A stretch of DNA of 5,260 nucleotides, taken from positions 1 to 5,260 of the forward strand of contig JBBRQD010000218.1 of assembly GCA_038227045.1 (NCBI GenBank), written 5' to 3'. The translations under genes and the position numbers were made by a program. Of this stretch, positions 5,120 to 5,260 are shown one piece after another. The notes beneath the pieces are model-generated. The model saw only the letters and a list, made by a program, of their open reading frames with translations, did not search any database and was not told the origin of the DNA. Source of the stretch: JANXLS01 sp038227045. GTDB lineage: Bacteria > Planctomycetota > SZUA-567 > H5-PLA8. How positions within the stretch are numbered: the first letter of the stretch is position 1; the number at the start of each line of letters is the position of its first letter.

Positions 5120-5260
5120 TGACCTTCCCCACGTTTAGCGGACGCGGCCCTTTTGACTCAGTTGGCTGCTGCCTCGAACGATTCGGGGCTGACGTAGCCT
5201 AACGAGCTGTGCCGTCGTTTCCGGTTGTAGAACACTTCGATGTACTCGAAGATCGACTGC
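5120..5260 (-). mobile_element. End of an IS3-family insertion sequence (continues beyond window)
   Basis: The plus strand from 5120 begins TGACCTTCCCCACGTTTAG, a TG-starting terminal repeat of the kind seen at IS3-family ends, about 38 bases outside the transposase stop codon. The transposase C-terminus (5158-5260) follows. Target DNA left of 5120 is the GIY-YIG fragment. The other end and any target-site duplication lie outside the window, so completeness cannot be judged and the exact tip is uncertain by a few bases. Confidence 0.75.
5158..5260 (-). CDS. IS3-family transposase OrfB, C-terminal 33 residues (partial)
   Basis: On the minus strand the frame reads QSIFEYIEVFYNRKRRHSSL then GYVSPESFEAAAN and TGA (5160-5158). 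The string F-x-Y-I-E-x-F-Y-N-R-x-R-x-H-S-x-L-G-Y-x-S-P-x-x-F is the hallmark C-terminus of the rve-type integrase core in IS3-family OrfB. The DDE catalytic residues lie upstream, outside the window. The reading frame is undamaged in the visible part, so the copy may be intact. OrfB is normally made by ribosomal frameshifting from OrfA and joins and cleaves the element's ends. Confidence 0.93.
   Translation of the reverse strand, partial: QSIFEYIEVFYNRKRRHSSLGYVSPESFEAAAN

Overview
The window is a bacterial chromosomal segment. Two long, GC-rich genes for exported proteins stand back to back in the middle, and both ends are littered with mobile-element debris. The organism cannot be named. 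Clear Shine-Dalgarno sites, Sec-type signal peptides, a large Kelch/Big_1/PKD protein with a planctomycete-like C-terminal beta-sandwich region, and many insertion-sequence remnants would fit a Planctomycetota, Verrucomicrobiota or Hydrogenedentota-like bacterium. That is inference from recalled protein style only.

Layout. Bases 1-102 hold the last 33 codons of a plus-strand gene, possibly a transposase tail. Bases 103-427 are non-coding and end in a palindromic repeat (330-376). This repeat, followed by seven T on the minus strand, looks like the transcription terminator of the next gene. Bases 428-3028 (minus) encode an 866-residue exported protein: signal peptide, seven Kelch repeats (a complete beta-propeller), a Big_1-type Ig domain, a PKD domain, a degenerate PKD-like segment and a C-terminal beta-rich region. 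A 185-base divergent intergenic region follows. Bases 3214-4296 (plus) encode a 360-residue exported alpha/beta hydrolase (nucleophile in GFSRG) with a C-terminal carboxypeptidase-regulatory-like domain.

Bases 4297-4672 are AT-rich, markedly G-poor on the plus strand and contain a 29-base direct repeat. From 4673 to the end is a mosaic of broken elements: the first 20 codons of an IS4-type transposase, cut at a conserved motif; a long near-perfect hairpin (4734-4798) related to the palindrome at 330-376; the C-terminal part of a GIY-YIG-type nuclease gene (minus); and the end of an IS3-family element (minus) that interrupts that gene and carries the transposase C-terminus.

The Kelch protein and the hydrolase probably both act outside the cytoplasm and may share a control region. 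No sequence evidence shows that they act in one pathway. I see no convincing novel defence or biosynthetic system. The most interesting signals are the two diverged copies of one palindrome family, one apparently recruited as a terminator, and the nested mobile-element junctions at the right end.
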